From Streptosporangium carneum (GTDB lineage: Bacteria; Actinomycetota; Actinomycetes; Streptosporangiales; Streptosporangiaceae): DNA of 64,000 nucleotides. The position numbers and the translations under genes are program-made. Positions 44,249 to 52,689 of the stretch are shown here, one piece after another. Below the pieces are notes generated by a model. It saw nothing but the letters and a program-made list of their open reading frames with translations. It was not told the origin of the DNA and did no database searches. Location: the NCBI RefSeq assembly GCF_027922005.1, contig NZ_BSEV01000030.1, positions 1-64,000 of the forward strand, read 5' to 3'. The first letter of the stretch is position 1. Each line of letters begins with the position of its first letter.

Positions 44249-45994
44249 GTGCGGGCAGCGGATCGGCTGGTGAAGCGGACCATACGACACAGCGGTCCAT
44301 GGCTGTACGTGCTGGCGTTCACCTCCGTCGCGGGCGCACTGATGGAACTGGCGCTCCCGTTCGTCCTGGGCAGGACGGTCGACAGCCTCGTCGCGGCCGA
44401 CTCGGCGAGCCCGGTCTGGCTCGGAACCTGCGCGGCCGTCGTGCTCCTCATCGCGGCCTGCGAGGTCTTCGGCGTCTGGGCCTCGGGAAGCGGCGGCGCG
44501 CGGGCCACCCAGTGGCTGCGTCTGCGGCTCCTGCGGCACGTCCTCGGGGTCGGCCCCGCGATGACCCGCCGCTTCCCCGAAGGGGAGCTCGTCACCCGGC
44601 TGGGCGTCAACGCCGAGGAGGTCGGGCGCGGCCCCGAGTCGATCGTCACCGGGGCGACGCTGGTCATCCCCACCGCGGGCGGCGTCGTGGCGCTCGTCCT
44701 CATCGACCCCTGGCTGGCGTTGACGCTGCTGGCGGGTCTCACGCTCATCGGGCTCGTGCTGCGCGCCTTCCTTCGCACGACCACCTCGATCGCCGGTGAC
44801 TACCAGAGCGCCCAGGGCGACATCGCCACCCGCCTGGTCGACGCGCTCGCGGGCGCCCGCACGATCGCGGCGGCGGGCACGGAGGACCGGGAGCGGGCGC
44901 GGGTGCTGACCGCCCTCCCCCGGCTGCGCCTGCACGCCATGGAGATGTGGCGGGCCAACGCGCGGGCGGGCGTGCGGGCGGGCGCCGTGGTGCCGCTGCT
45001 CGAGGTGGCCGTGCTGGGGGTGGGCGGCCTGCGGCTGGCCGCGGGCGACCTGTCCGCCGGAGAGCTGTACGCCGCCGCCCGCTACGTCGTGCTCGGCGCG
45101 GGCCTGGGCGCCGCCCTCGGCCACGTCAGCCGTCTGGGCAGGGCGCGGGCCGCCGCGGGCCGCCTCGTCGAGCTGGCGGAGGAGCCGCAGACGGCGTACG
45201 GCGCCCTGCCGCTGCCCGCCGGCCCCGGCGCCCTGGAGCTGCGCGGCGTCACCGCGGGCGTCCTGACCGGGATCGACCTGGTCGTCCCCGGCGGGTCCTC
45301 GGTGGCGGTCGTCGGCCGTTCCGGCGCGGGCAAGTCCCTGCTCGCCGCCCTCGCGGGCCGCCTGGTCGACCCCGACGCCGGGCAGGTGTCCCTCGACGGC
45401 GTTCCGTTGCCTGAGCTGTCCTCGGAGGCGCTGGGCGAAGCCGTCGGCTACGCCTTCGAACGCCCCGTCCTGATCGGCGAAACGGTCGCCGACGCCGTCG
45501 GCCTGGGACTCGGCGATCCCACGGAGGCCATGGAGATCACGGTGCGCGCGGCCGCCCGCGCCGCCTGCGCCGACGACTTCGTCCGCAGGCTCCCCCTGGG
45601 GTACGGCACGCCGCTCGAAGAGGCGCCCATGTCCGGCGGGGAGAGGCAGCGGATCGGCCTGGCGAGGGCCTTCGCGCACGGGCGGCGCCTGCTCGTCCTC
45701 GACGACGCCACCTCCAGCCTGGACACCGTCACCGAACACCGGGTCAGCAGGGCGCTGGCGGGTGAGCTCGGCGGCCGCACCCGCCTGATCGTGGCGCACA
45801 GGGTCGCGACCGCGGCGGCGGCCGACCGGGTGATCTGGCTGGACGGCGGGCGGGTGCGCGCCTACGACACGCACACGACACTGTGGCGGGATCCCGGCTA
45901 CCGTGCCGTCTTCCAGGTCTCCGGCCATGACCGGGCGGGTCTCCCGCCTCTGGACGAGAGCCTCTCGTCTCCGCTCGGAGCGGGCGCCTCATGA
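44249..45994 (+). CDS. ABC exporter half-transporter 1 of the lanthipeptide locus
   Basis: A 581-residue half-transporter: six membrane segments (about 1-300, e.g. LALPFVLGRTVDSLVAADS and VIPTAGGVVALVLIDPWLAL) and an ATPase domain. Walker A GRSGAGKS, signature MSGGERQRIGLARAF, Walker B LLVLDDATSSLD, H-loop LIVAHRV. The catalytic Glu after Walker B is Asp here (LDDAT), typical of the degenerate half of heterodimeric exporters. Starts at GTG with GAAGGAGG upstream and overlaps the next half-transporter by four bases (ATGA), so they form one exporter, probably of the modified peptide. Confidence 0.92.
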   Translation: MRAADRLVKRTIRHSGPWLYVLAFTSVAGALMELALPFVLGRTVDSLVAADSASPVWLGTCAAVVLLIAACEVFGVWASGSGGARATQWLRLRLLRHVLGVGPAMTRRFPEGELVTRLGVNAEEVGRGPESIVTGATLVIPTAGGVVALVLIDPWLALTLLAGLTLIGLVLRAFLRTTTSIAGDYQSAQGDIATRLVDALAGARTIAAAGTEDRERARVLTALPRLRLHAMEMWRANARAGVRAGAVVPLLEVAVLGVGGLRLAAGDLSAGELYAAARYVVLGAGLGAALGHVSRLGRARAAAGRLVELAEEPQTAYGALPLPAGPGALELRGVTAGVLTGIDLVVPGGSSVAVVGRSGAGKSLLAALAGRLVDPDAGQVSLDGVPLPELSSEALGEAVGYAFERPVLIGETVADAVGLGLGDPTEAMEITVRAAARAACADDFVRRLPLGYGTPLEEAPMSGGERQRIGLARAFAHGRRLLVLDDATSSLDTVTEHRVSRALAGELGGRTRLIVAHRVATAAAADRVIWLDGGRVRAYDTHTTLWRDPGYRAVFQVSGHDRAGLPPLDESLSSPLGAGAS

Positions 45995-47724
45995 GGGATC
46001 GCCGTCACGCCGCCGCGCCGGGCCAGGCTGGGCCGTACCGTGCCGTCCGCGCCGCGCTCCTGCGGGATCCTCGCCTGCTGCTCAGGCTCGGCGCCTGGTC
46101 CGTCGCGGAGACCGCGCCCGCGCTCGTGGTCGGCCTGGCCGTCGCGCGGGCGATCGACGAGGGCTTCGCAGCGGGCAGGCCCGGGCTCGGCTTCGCCTGG
46201 CTTGCCCTCCTCGGCGGCGCCTGGCTGACGGCCGCGGTCGGCGCGCGCCAGGTGGTGGTCGCCGTCGGCTCGATCGTGGAGCCGTTCCGCGAGGAGCTCC
46301 TCGACCACGTCGTCGACGGCACGCTGCGCCGTTCGGCCGCCGCCGGGCACGGACCCGGCGCCGCGGCGGTCGCGCGGTCGAACCTCCAGGTCGAGCTCGC
46401 CCGCGACGCCCTCGCCTCGGTCATCACGGTGGTGAGGTCCTTCGCCTTCACCGTGGTGAGCGTCGTGCTCGGCCTGACCACCCTCATGCCCCAGGTGCTC
46501 GTGCTCGTCCTGCCGCCGTTCGTCGTCGGCCTGTGCCTGTTCCTGCTGTCACTGCCCGCGCTGGCCAGGCGGCAGCGGGACTTCATCGTCGCCGACGAAC
46601 GCACCGCCGGGGCGCTGGCCGCCATGGCGGGCGGCCTGCGCGACATCGCCGCGTGCCGGGCGGGCGACCGGGTGGCCGCCGACGTCGGCCGCCAGGTGGC
46701 GCGGCAGGCGCGGGCGGGCCGTTCGCTCGCCCGGGTGACCGCGATGCGCACGGCGTCACTCGCGGTCGGCGGCTGGCTGCCCGTGCTGCTGATCCTGGCG
46801 GGCGCCCCCTGGCTGGTACGGCACGGGGCGGGGGCCGGGGTCATCCTCGGCGCCCTGGTCTACGTCACGCAGTCGCTGGCCCCCGCGCTGGGCAACCTCG
46901 TGCAGGGGCTGGGGATGAGCGGGGTACGGCTGCGGGTGACGCTCGAACGCGTCCTGCGGTCCGGCGAGCCACCCCGTCCCGTGACCGCGCGGAGCGTGCC
47001 CCGCGACGCCGCGGTCGAACTGCGCGGCGTGACGTTCGCCTACGGGCCGCACGCGGAAGCGGTGATCTCAGACCTCGACCTGTCGGTGCCCGACGGCGAC
47101 CACGTCGCGGTGGTCGGGCCCAGCGGCATCGGCAAGTCCACACTGGCCGCACTCGTCACCGGTCTCCTGCGCCCGGACTCCGGGCGGGTCACGGTCGGCG
47201 GCGTCCCCGCGGAGCGGGTCGACCAGGCGAGCCGGGTGCTGATCCCCCAGGAGGCGTACGTCTTCAGGGGCACGCTCATGGAGAACCTGACATACCTGGC
47301 CGCGGCTCCGAAACCCGCCGTGGAGGACGCGGTGACGGCGCTCGGCCTGACCTCCCTGGTCGCGCGGCTCGGCGGCTACTCCGCCGAGATCCACGCGGGA
47401 CTGCTGTCACCCGGCGAGCGGCAGCTGGTCGCCCTGGCCCGCGCCTACCTGACCCCCGCCCGGCTGGTGATCCTCGACGAGGCGACGTGCCACCTGGACC
47501 CTGCCGCCGAGGCCCTCGCGGAGGAGGCCTTCGCCCGCAGGGACGGCACGCTGCTGGTCGTCGCCCACCGGCTGACCTCGGCGACGCGGGCGCGGCGGAT
47601 CCTCGTCATGGACGGCGCCAGCGTCCAGCTGGGAAGGCATGAGGAGCTGCTCGCCTCGTGCCCGCCGTACGCGGATCTGGCGGGCCTCTGGAACCCCTCG
47701 GACTCACAGGAGCTGGTGCCGTGA
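45991..47724 (+). CDS. ABC exporter half-transporter 2 of the lanthipeptide locus
   Basis: A 577-residue half-transporter with membrane segments from about 30 to 310 (ALVVGLAVARAIDEGFAAG, GLTTLMPQVLVLVLPPFVVG) and an ATPase domain: Walker A GPSGIGKST, signature LSPGERQLVALARAY, Walker B LVILDEATCHLD with the normal Glu, and H-loop VVAHRLTSATRA. The signature has SPG instead of SGG. This matches the partner of half-transporter 1: its bad signature meets the Asp-bearing Walker B of the other subunit, leaving one normal and one degenerate ATP site. ATGA overlap in front, GTGA overlap with the peptidase behind. Confidence 0.92.
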   Translation: MRDRRHAAAPGQAGPYRAVRAALLRDPRLLLRLGAWSVAETAPALVVGLAVARAIDEGFAAGRPGLGFAWLALLGGAWLTAAVGARQVVVAVGSIVEPFREELLDHVVDGTLRRSAAAGHGPGAAAVARSNLQVELARDALASVITVVRSFAFTVVSVVLGLTTLMPQVLVLVLPPFVVGLCLFLLSLPALARRQRDFIVADERTAGALAAMAGGLRDIAACRAGDRVAADVGRQVARQARAGRSLARVTAMRTASLAVGGWLPVLLILAGAPWLVRHGAGAGVILGALVYVTQSLAPALGNLVQGLGMSGVRLRVTLERVLRSGEPPRPVTARSVPRDAAVELRGVTFAYGPHAEAVISDLDLSVPDGDHVAVVGPSGIGKSTLAALVTGLLRPDSGRVTVGGVPAERVDQASRVLIPQEAYVFRGTLMENLTYLAAAPKPAVEDAVTALGLTSLVARLGGYSAEIHAGLLSPGERQLVALARAYLTPARLVILDEATCHLDPAAEALAEEAFARRDGTLLVVAHRLTSATRARRILVMDGASVQLGRHEELLASCPPYADLAGLWNPSDSQELVP

Positions 47725-49799
47725 TCTATCCGCCCGCTGAGCGGGAGCCGGTCGTCGACCACCTCCACGGCCGCGCCGTGCCCGACCCCTACCGGTGGCT
47801 CGAGGACGCGGCGAGCCCGCGGACGCGAAGCTGGCTCGCCGCCCAGGACGAGCTGTGGCGCGGCCACGCCGCCACGCTGGCCGGGCGCGACGGATGGCAT
47901 GCCAGGGTGGCGGAGCTCACCGGCGTGGGGATGGCCGGCCCGCCGCTGTGGCGCGGGGACCGCCGGTTCTTCACGCGCCGTACGGCCGAGCAGGAACACC
48001 CCGTCCTCTACACCACCGCCCCCGGGGAGACCGACAGGGCCCTGGTCGACCCGGGAACGCTCGACCCCGGCGGCCTGACCACGCTCGACCACTGGCAGCC
48101 GGACGCGGAGGGCCGCCTGCTGGCCTACCAGCTGTCCAGGAGCGGCGACGAACGCTCGCATCTCTACGTCATGGACGTCGGCTCGGGGGAGGTCGTCGAA
48201 GGGCCGATCGACCGCTGCCGCTACTCGCCGGTGGCGTGGCTGCCCGACGGCAAGGCGTTCTTCTACGTCCGGGACCGCAGGGTCTGCCTGCACCGGCTCG
48301 GCACAGCCGCCGAGGACGACGCCGTGATCCTCCCGGACGAGCGGTCCTACGGCCTGGGAGTCAGCCCCGACGGCCGCTGGCTGACGATCTCGGCGGCGGC
48401 CGGGGGCGGCAACGACCTCTGGCTGGCCGACCTGTCCGCCTCGCCTCCCGAGCGTCCCGCACTGCGGGTGATCCAGCGGGGGACAGGCGCGGTGACGGTG
48501 CCCGCCGTCGGCCCTGACGGCCGTCTGTACCTGCTGACCACCGTGGACGCCCCCAGGGGCAGGCTGTGCGTCGCCGATCCCGAGCGTCCCGAACCGGACG
48601 GCTGGACGGAGCTGGTCGGCCCCGACCCCGAGGCGGTGATCGGCGACTTCGCGATCGCCGACGGGCCGGTGCTGCTGGTCGGCTGGACCAGGCACGCGAC
48701 CAGCGAGATCAGCCTCCACGACCTGGCCACCGGCGAGCGGCTCGGCGAGGTCCCGCTGCCCGGCCTCGGCTCGACGGGGCGGATGTCCACCCGCCCCGAG
48801 GGAGGCCCCGAGGTGTGGTTCACCTACACCGACAGCGTCACCCCCGGCAGCGTGCACCGCTACGACACGCGCACGGGACGCACCTCGCTCTGGGCCGCCG
48901 CGCCGGGCGCCGTGGAGGTGCCCGAACTGGAGACCCACCGGCTCGTCTACGCCTCGGCGGACGGCACTCCGGTGCGGATGGTCGTACTCGCCCGTCCCGG
49001 CGAGGGACCCCGGCCCACGATCCTGTACGGCTACGGCGGGTTCGGGCGGCCACTGGTCCCGTCCTACTCCAGTTACGTGCTGCCCTGGGTCGAGGCGGGC
49101 GGGGTCTTCGCGCTGGCCCAGTTGCGGGGCGGCGGTGAGGAGGGCGCCGAGTGGCACAGGGCGGGCATGCTCGACCGCAAGCAGAACGCCTTCGACGACT
49201 TCGCCGCCGCGGCGGAACACCTCATCGCGGACGGCTGGACCACCGCCGACCAGCTGGCCGCCTGCGGCGAGTCGAACGGCGGCCTGCTGGTCGGCGCGGC
49301 GCTGACCCAGCGTCCCGAGCTGTTCGCCGCCGCGGTCTGCTCGGCCCCGCTGCTCGACATGGTCCGTTACGAGCGTTTCGGAATGGGCCCCTCGTGGCGC
49401 TCGGAGTACGGCTCGGCCGACGACCCCGAGCAGTTGGGCTGGCTGCTGGGCTACTCCCCCTACCACCGGGTCGTCGACGGGGCCGACTACCCTGCGACGC
49501 TGCTGGCCACGTTCGGCGGCGACTCCCGCGTCGACCCGCTGCACGCCCGCAAGATGTGCGCGGCGCTGCAGTGGGCGACCTCGGGCTCCCGGCCCGTCGT
49601 GCTGCGCCACGAGGGCGACGTCGGGCACGGATCCAGGGCGGTCAGCCGCTCGGTGGGGCTGGCGGCCGACATGCTGGCCTTCCTCGCCCGGCACACCGGG
49701 CTCGCCGACCACCTGCCCGACCCCGGACAGGATCGGAAGCCGGAGCCGCGCGCGGTCCCCGAACCGGGCGGGCTCGGCGACCCGAGCCGCGCGCGGTGA
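47721..49799 (+). CDS. S9A prolyl oligopeptidase, probable leader peptidase
   Basis: A 692-residue cytosolic-type POP from the GTG that overlaps the exporter stop. The N-terminal seven-bladed propeller region covers about 60-400 (DPYRWLED at the start is typical); the hydrolase domain has ACGESNGGLLVGAAL with Ser518, FGGDSRVDPLHARKM with Asp601 and EGDVGHG with His636. The usual GGSNGG is GESNGG and the usual DDRV is DSRV, but the triad is intact. POPs cut after proline in short peptides; FlaP-type POPs mature class III lanthipeptides. The precursors have one leader proline at residue 12, just before the Gly/His segment, which fits. The last 20 residues belong to an 83-bp repeat. Confidence 0.93.
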   Translation: MIYPPAEREPVVDHLHGRAVPDPYRWLEDAASPRTRSWLAAQDELWRGHAATLAGRDGWHARVAELTGVGMAGPPLWRGDRRFFTRRTAEQEHPVLYTTAPGETDRALVDPGTLDPGGLTTLDHWQPDAEGRLLAYQLSRSGDERSHLYVMDVGSGEVVEGPIDRCRYSPVAWLPDGKAFFYVRDRRVCLHRLGTAAEDDAVILPDERSYGLGVSPDGRWLTISAAAGGGNDLWLADLSASPPERPALRVIQRGTGAVTVPAVGPDGRLYLLTTVDAPRGRLCVADPERPEPDGWTELVGPDPEAVIGDFAIADGPVLLVGWTRHATSEISLHDLATGERLGEVPLPGLGSTGRMSTRPEGGPEVWFTYTDSVTPGSVHRYDTRTGRTSLWAAAPGAVEVPELETHRLVYASADGTPVRMVVLARPGEGPRPTILYGYGGFGRPLVPSYSSYVLPWVEAGGVFALAQLRGGGEEGAEWHRAGMLDRKQNAFDDFAAAAEHLIADGWTTADQLAACGESNGGLLVGAALTQRPELFAAAVCSAPLLDMVRYERFGMGPSWRSEYGSADDPEQLGWLLGYSPYHRVVDGADYPATLLATFGGDSRVDPLHARKMCAALQWATSGSRPVVLRHEGDVGHGSRAVSRSVGLAADMLAFLARHTGLADHLPDPGQDRKPEPRAVPEPGGLGDPSRAR

Positions 49800-49935
49800 C
49801 CGAGCACAGACGGAGCCGGAACCCGATCCCGCGTGTGCTCCCCGAACCGGGCGGGCTCGGCGACCGGAGTCATGCGCGGTGACCGAGCACGGGCGGAGCC
49901 GGAACCCGATCCCGCGTGCGGTTCCCGAAAGCGAG
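49740..49935. repeat. 83-bp imperfect tandem repeat
   Basis: Matching stretches GAACCGGGCGGGCTCGGCGA at 49761 and 49844 and CGGTGACCGAGCAC at 49794 and 49877 define an 83-bp period, about 2.3 copies. It starts in the 3' end of the peptidase gene and ends before the response-regulator stop. It lengthens the peptidase tail (PEPRAVPEPGGLGD) and fills the convergent intergenic gap. Confidence 0.85.
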
Positions 49936-49946
49936 CGGTGCCGGGG

Positions 49947-50603
49947 TCAGGCCCGCGTGCGGTAACGGATCAGGCCGATCTTCCTGACGTCCTCCGGCCA
50001 GAGCCAGCCCGCCTCCTGGGCGATCGTGACCGCCTCGACCCTGGTCCTGGCGCCCACCTTGGCGAGGATCCGCGACAGGTAGTTGCGAACCGTGCCGCCC
50101 GACAGGAAGAGCCGTTTGGCGATCTCGTTGACCGGCTCCCCCTCGGCCGCGACCTTGAGCACCTCGAGCTCACGCGCGGTGAGGGGGTTCTCCTTCGCGT
50201 GGAGCGCGGCGACGGCGAGCTCGACGTCGATGACCCGCTCGCCGCCGGCCACCCTGCGCACGCACTCGGCGAGCTCTCCCGCGGGGGCGTCCTTGACGAC
50301 GAACCCACGGGCTCCGGCGTCCAGCGCGCGCCGCAGCGCCGTCGGCGTCGCGAGACCGGTCAGCATCACAGCCTTGCAGGCGGGCAGTTTACGGTTCAGC
50401 TCCGAGGCCGCGGCCAGGCCGTCCGTTCCGGGCAACCCGATGTCGATGAGCGCGACGTCGGGTCTGGCGCGCAGGCAGGAGGGCACCACGTCGTCACCGT
50501 GGCCGACCTCCTCGATCACCTTGATGTCGTGCTCGGCGGAGAGCAGGGCGACCATCGCTCCACGAACGAGGTGCATGTCCTCGGCGATCAGGACGCTTAT
50601 CAC
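49947..50603 (-). CDS. DesR/NarL-type response regulator of the lanthipeptide locus
   Basis: A 218-residue regulator. Receiver domain: ISVLIAEDMHLVRGAMVALL, phosphoacceptor Asp in DVALIDIGLPGTDG, conserved Lys in GARGFVVKDAPAGEL. LuxR-type HTH at about 140-205: PLTARELEVLKVAAEGEPVN and LFLSGGTVRNYLSRILAKVG. Proteins of this shape pair with DesK-like kinases; the only such kinase here is at 40147-40851 on the far side of the lanthipeptide genes, so the pair flanks the locus. Convergent with the peptidase gene. GTG start with GGGGA upstream. Confidence 0.93.
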   Translation of the reverse strand: MISVLIAEDMHLVRGAMVALLSAEHDIKVIEEVGHGDDVVPSCLRARPDVALIDIGLPGTDGLAAASELNRKLPACKAVMLTGLATPTALRRALDAGARGFVVKDAPAGELAECVRRVAGGERVIDVELAVAALHAKENPLTARELEVLKVAAEGEPVNEIAKRLFLSGGTVRNYLSRILAKVGARTRVEAVTIAQEAGWLWPEDVRKIGLIRYRTRA

Positions 50604-50653
50604 GGGTCGTGTCCCCTTTTCGGCGGCGTACTCATGTCTCCACGGCTCCGGCT

Positions 50654-50690
50654 GCTACCCGCAGGAATCATTGCGCTACCCACAGAAATC
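50654..50690. promoter_or_regulatory. Direct repeat upstream of the response-regulator gene
   Basis: GCTACCCGCAGGAATC (50654-50669) and GCTACCCACAGAAATC (50675-50690), period 21 bases (two helical turns), 51-87 bases upstream of the regulator start. This helical phasing suits binding of a regulator on one DNA face. Confidence 0.6.
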
Positions 50691-50834
50691 GCTTGCCATC
50701 CGGTATAACCCGAATGAGTACCCCGCATGCATGATTTAAGCATCGAGCGTAAAGAGTCAGAAGAAAGCATGGCAGCTTCCGGCGTCAGGCGACGTCATCT
50801 CGCCATCCCCCAGAAGGGGGACCCGTCTCCGACG

Positions 50835-51233
50835 TCAATAGGCGAACGGCTCGGGAAGCCATTTTTTGGCAGGCCCGAGCAAGTCGTTCTCCAGGCCTCC
50901 CACCAACTGCTCCGGTAGATGTCCCAGCCCTCGTCTCTCGTCCGCCATCCTGCGAAGAGTCTCGGCCTCCTCCCGCAACCGCGCGGCGATCCTTTCTGCG
51001 GCCTGGGTCATGGCGACCAGTTCCGCCTGCACCTTGTCACGGTGAGGACCGTTCCACCGCATGGGCCTCATCATGGAATGGACCGGCTTCAGAACGTCCT
51101 GAACGGCCTCCGCGAGATCATCGGCCTCACGCGCCCGGGACATCAGCTCATCGTAATCCGGCGCCCGCCCCGCCTCTCCGCGTTCCGTGAATCTTTTCAC
51201 AGGGAACCGATCAAGGACAGATTCTCTGATCAT
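50835..51233 (-). CDS. WXG100-like small helical protein
   Basis: A 132-residue helical protein with a central W-N-G turn (MRPMRWNGPHRDKVQAEL) between two long helices, as in WXG100 type VII secretion substrates, and a C-terminal extension of about 35 residues. DELMSRAREADDLAEAVQDV before and AERIAARLREEAETLRRMAD after the turn fit the helical hairpin. The ATG at 51233 overlaps the ATG of the divergent relic on the other strand (a shared CATG), which is odd; a GTG at 51200 is an alternative start. No EccC or other type VII machinery is nearby. Confidence 0.6.
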   Translation of the reverse strand: MIRESVLDRFPVKRFTERGEAGRAPDYDELMSRAREADDLAEAVQDVLKPVHSMMRPMRWNGPHRDKVQAELVAMTQAAERIAARLREEAETLRRMADERRGLGHLPEQLVGGLENDLLGPAKKWLPEPFAY

Positions 51234-52031
51234 GGAACCGGAGCGCCTGATCGCCCCGGAAGAGCTCGAGCGATTGGCCAAGCTTCTCACCGACCGACGG
51301 CAACTCGCGGAGCGGTATTACGCCCGCGCCGGTCAGATCATCGGACAAAGCGAGGCGGGCCCTCTGGTGACCGTGCTGCGCTGGGCCACGGAAACCCCCT
51401 CCGAGCCGCTCAACCGCGCCGGTGTCGCGCGTGCCGCCGAACAGGGGGAGACCCGTTCGGCGCACTGAGGACCTTCGGTCTCACCGCCGCCGTCGGAACG
51501 GTCTCCCCGGTGGAGGGAAAACGCCTGACCGCCGGCCTGAAAGCGGTCGTCGGCAACGGGAAAGGCGTCAGCCCCGAAAAGCGGGCAGCCGCCGTGCGGG
51601 CCTTCTTCAAGAAATTGAAAGCCGACGAACGGTCATGGCCGGCGGCGCACCAGGCCGGAACGGTCGGCGGTCTCGACGGCGCTCCCACCCCCGTTCGTTT
51701 CGCCGCCAACCGGCTGCTGATCGAACGGGCCCTCACCCACGAGCAGCGGGAACTCGCCCGGCTCAAGGCCGCCGCCCCCAAGAGTCCACAGGTGTCCCTG
51801 AGCGCGGCGGACCTGAAACCTCCCGCGGGCACACCGGTGTTCGCCATGCGCGCCCCGGCGACTGGGTGTCCTGTCCCCATGCCCACGGCAAGGACCCGTG
51901 AGCGGGGGCTGAGCTGGGAGGATCACCGGCTCGCGCGGCGGCGAGCCAGCTCCCGGAGCCGAGGAGAGGCTCCGCCCTGCCTCGTCACCGGCCGGCGTGG
52001 ATACGGTCCTGCTCGTCCGGGGTGCCGATGA
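51232..52031 (+). pseudogene. Frameshifted DUF1023-like effector gene
   Basis: The first frame, from the ATG at 51232, reads a helical region (LAKLLTDRRQLAERYYARAG) up to ARAAEQG at a GGGGG run near 51447, where it soon stops. The next frame continues as GDPFGALRTFGLTAAVG, then FFKKLKADERSWPAAHQ and VGGLDGAPTPVRFAANRLLI; the last resembles the N-terminal GLDG-P-R-ANR box of DUF1023 alpha/beta hydrolases, often encoded beside WXG100 genes. One added G in the run would join the frames. The catalytic hydrolase part is absent; the frame decays and stops at 52031. Either a true frameshift or a sequencing error at the G run, followed by truncation. Confidence 0.55.
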
Positions 52032-52659
52032 GCGAGGCGTCGGCCGGATCGAAGATCGCGCCGGTGTCGGCGAGCGAGGCGGGTCTGCCCGGTTGGCGGA
52101 AGGACACGAGGTGCTCGGTGTCCGGGCCGTCGACCTGGCAGCGATAGGCGTCCCGGCGGGCCCCGTTCACCAGCAGGAGGACCTTCAGCCGGGCCGCCGC
52201 CCGGCACAGCTGTTGAAGGGCCCCGAACAAGTCGTCGCCCTGAGCGATGATCTGTGGCTGGTCGAAATAGTCGATGACACCGATCTCGTCAATCTGGAAG
52301 GCCAGCGTCCACGGCTCATGCCTGCGGACGGTCACCACCGCGCGTGCGGGCTCGCCGTCGCGCAGGATGCCGATCTCCATGGGAACCCCCTGGATGATTT
52401 TCCCCCACCGCCAGCACGGCTCCGGCAGCTCGCGGTATCTGGTGTGGCACGCCAGGCACACCCACCTTTCCGGGCAAGGCGTGCAGCCGCCGAGAATGAA
52501 CAGCCCGGCCTGCAGAGCCTGTTCCAGCTCTTCGTTGTAGGTCGGGTACCCGTACAGGATCGGAACCATCCTGCTCGCGTCGCACCGAGAGCACAGCGGG
52601 TGCCCGTCCTCTCCCCTTTCCTCGACATAGTTCATTCCCCTGTCCTCGGCATAGTTCAT
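51985..52659 (-). CDS. Zinc-ribbon protein, unknown function
   Basis: A 224-residue protein. Two Cys pairs, CSRC near residue 23 and CLAC in ERWVCLACHTRYREL near 70, plus VPILYGYPTYNEELEQAL and GLFILGGCTPC between them, form a zinc-ribbon pattern known from many uncharacterised bacterial proteins. The C-terminal 120 residues (AVVTVRRHEPWTLAFQIDE, LKVLLLVNGARRDAYRC) have no recognised family. AGGAGG six bases before the ATG supports a real gene. The first 16 residues repeat (MNYAEDRG, MNYVEERG). It sits between the broken DUF1023-like gene and the transposase fragment, so it may have arrived with mobile DNA; an immunity role is only a guess. Confidence 0.75.
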   Translation of the reverse strand: MNYAEDRGMNYVEERGEDGHPLCSRCDASRMVPILYGYPTYNEELEQALQAGLFILGGCTPCPERWVCLACHTRYRELPEPCWRWGKIIQGVPMEIGILRDGEPARAVVTVRRHEPWTLAFQIDEIGVIDYFDQPQIIAQGDDLFGALQQLCRAAARLKVLLLVNGARRDAYRCQVDGPDTEHLVSFRQPGRPASLADTGAIFDPADASLIGTPDEQDRIHAGR

Positions 52660-52689
52660 CTCGGCCTCCTCAGTTCACCGATCACCGGC

